Source of the DNA: Diplonema papillatum
Lineage: Eukaryota; Euglenozoa; Diplonemea; Diplonemida; Diplonemidae
Length of the DNA: 64,000 nucleotides
Assembly: GCA_030068145.1 (NCBI GenBank)
Contig: JAPJBO010001137.1
Coordinates: 1 to 64,000 of the forward strand
Direction of reading: 5' to 3'
Shown here one piece after another: positions 63,130-64,000 of the stretch. Below the pieces are notes generated by a model that worked only from the letters and a program-made list of their open reading frames with translations, had not been told where the DNA came from and searched no databases. The position numbers and the translations under genes are program-made. Every line of letters begins with the position of its first letter. The stretch's first letter is position 1.

Positions 63130-63440
63130 TTCCGATTCCAGCACCTTTTTGAACTTTTTGCCCATTCCAGCACTCTCGCAAACTTTTTGCCCATTCCAGC
63201 ACCGTTTCCAAACTTTTTGCCCATTCCAGCACGATCGCAAACTTTTTGCCCATTCCAGCACCTTTTCCAAACTTTTTGCCCATTCCAGCACCTTTACCAA
63301 GCTTTTTGCCCATTCCAGCACTAACTCCAAACTTTTTGCCCATTCCAGCAATATTTCCAAACTTTTTGCCCATTCCAGCACTATTTTCGAACTTTTTTTG
63401 CCCAATCCAGCACTTTATCCAAACTTTTTGCCCATTCTAG
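63130..63440. repeat. 32-bp array with constant core and variable spacers, ten units
   Basis: The core AACTTTTTGCCCATTCCAGC (about 22 bp with flanking A) alternates with 9-10 bp that differ in almost every unit (CTCTCGCA, CGTTTCCA, CGATCGCA, CCTTTTCC, CCTTTACC, CTAACTCC, ATATTTCC and others). Cores near both ends carry changes (CCCAATCC, CCATTCTA). The array is a minisatellite in a eukaryotic context, not a CRISPR. Confidence 0.92.
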
Positions 63441-63545
63441 GCTGGAGCGGATCCAGCACTCGCCGTGACTCGTTTTGCCCATCATTGTGTGCCTATCACA
63501 GTGCGTACATTCTGAAGTCGTTGCCATCATGAATCCATGCCTTAC

Positions 63546-63760
63546 TGGGGGGGGTCGAATACAGGAGGTTCCTTGGATAGAAGAGGCATTTTGAAGATGG
63601 AAAAAAGTTGGATTTTTTCTTGGTCCGCATAACAGACCTTTTTTGACGGGTTTCTGATCGCGATGAGCTCCGATGAAGAGAACCGTGAAAAATAGAACCG
63701 GGGACCTCGTCGGTCACAGTGAGCGCACCGGAGTCAGTCCGTTGCGGTGCGACTGATACA
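63546..63760. mobile_element. GGGTCGAATAC TIR-family element, partial
   Basis: Starts CTGGGGGGGGTCGAATACAG. The body contains GAGCTCCGATGAAGAGAACC and CGTGAAAAATAGAACCGGGG, inverted matches to 41870-41910. Its other end was not found before the window edge. Confidence 0.55.
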
Positions 63761-63764
63761 CGGG

Positions 63765-64000
63765 GTTTCCTGCGGTAGCAGCATCTAATTTTACCGCAGC
63801 ACAAGCAGCCTCCGTACAAGAAAACTCTGATCCCTCTTCTACTGTCATGGGATCTCGACTCTTTCCCCCCAGAAATTGTTCCAAATCTGTGACACTTTTT
63901 CGTGGAATGAGTGATAAATAGCTAAAAATAGCTACATGTAGCTGGCCAAATAGCTAGCTAAGTCTCACACTGTTTTTTCGGCATTTTTGCCCCCCTACCA
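63765..64000. other. No gene recognised
   Basis: Short AGCTA-rich repeats (TAGCTAAAAATAGCTACATG) lie near 63920-63960. Nothing else. Confidence 0.4.

Noticed and set aside
63130-63440. CRISPR array
   Set aside because: The spacers are only 9-10 bp, the context is eukaryotic and there are no cas genes; it is a minisatellite with a constant core.

Overview
The window is nuclear DNA of a flagellated protist. The best guess is a euglenozoan, probably a diplonemid. Three things point that way. It carries broken copies of a eukaryotic small-subunit rRNA gene, and one contains CCACTGCTGTAAACGATG, which reads more like the euglenozoan form of that helix than the common eukaryotic TTAACCATAAACTATG. 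It encodes a ciliary protein (CFAP70). Its genes have high GC at third codon positions, few introns, and sit as islands in a sea of repeats. The taxonomic call is an inference. No spliced-leader gene was recognised.

Recognisable genes are almost all on the minus strand: a non-canonical poly(A)-polymerase exon (1.4-1.8 kb); a three-exon CFAP70 gene (3.7-8.5 kb), reconstructed here from two long exons plus an 84-nt exon; a 650-aa zinc-finger protein resembling a transposase (14.6-16.5 kb); an unknown protein with a damaged C-terminus (17.0-18.0 kb); a very large MARCH6/Doa10-type membrane ubiquitin ligase (18.7-25.4 kb); a small zinc-ribbon exon (39 kb); a type II membrane GDSL/PC-esterase-like protein (43.8-45.2 kb); a secreted M64-family metallopeptidase (48.7-50.5 kb); an unknown exon (52.6-53.2 kb); and an uncharacterised six-exon gene with an Fn3-like exon (57.9-63.0 kb). 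The genes do not form a pathway and there is no operon structure.

Between and inside the genes are mobile and repeated sequences. They include a truncated non-LTR reverse transcriptase inside a CFAP70 intron, a DIRS/tyrosine-recombinase-like element with a CCCH gag-like protein and an in-frame TGA, and tRNA-derived SINEs in tandem. There is also a hAT/BED-finger element immediately beside a second TIR element with ATTATCGCA subterminal repeats, a GGGTCGAATAC-type TIR family, and at least ten short dispersed families present two to eight times. Tandem arrays include a 221-bp (GT)n tract 30 bp from the MARCH6-like start codon, a 21-bp palindrome array and a 32-bp conserved/variable array.

A recurring theme is partial duplication of genes close to their source: both ends of CFAP70, the esterase 3' part and a piece of the M64 gene. 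A 77-bp tandem duplication has also rewritten one protein C-terminus. Fragmented SSU rRNA pseudogenes occur on both strands at 38-43 kb. Long stretches (9.5-11.0, 32.5-33.8, 34.9-36.2, 45.3-48.6 and 55.6-57.9 kb) contain only repeats or nothing recognisable.
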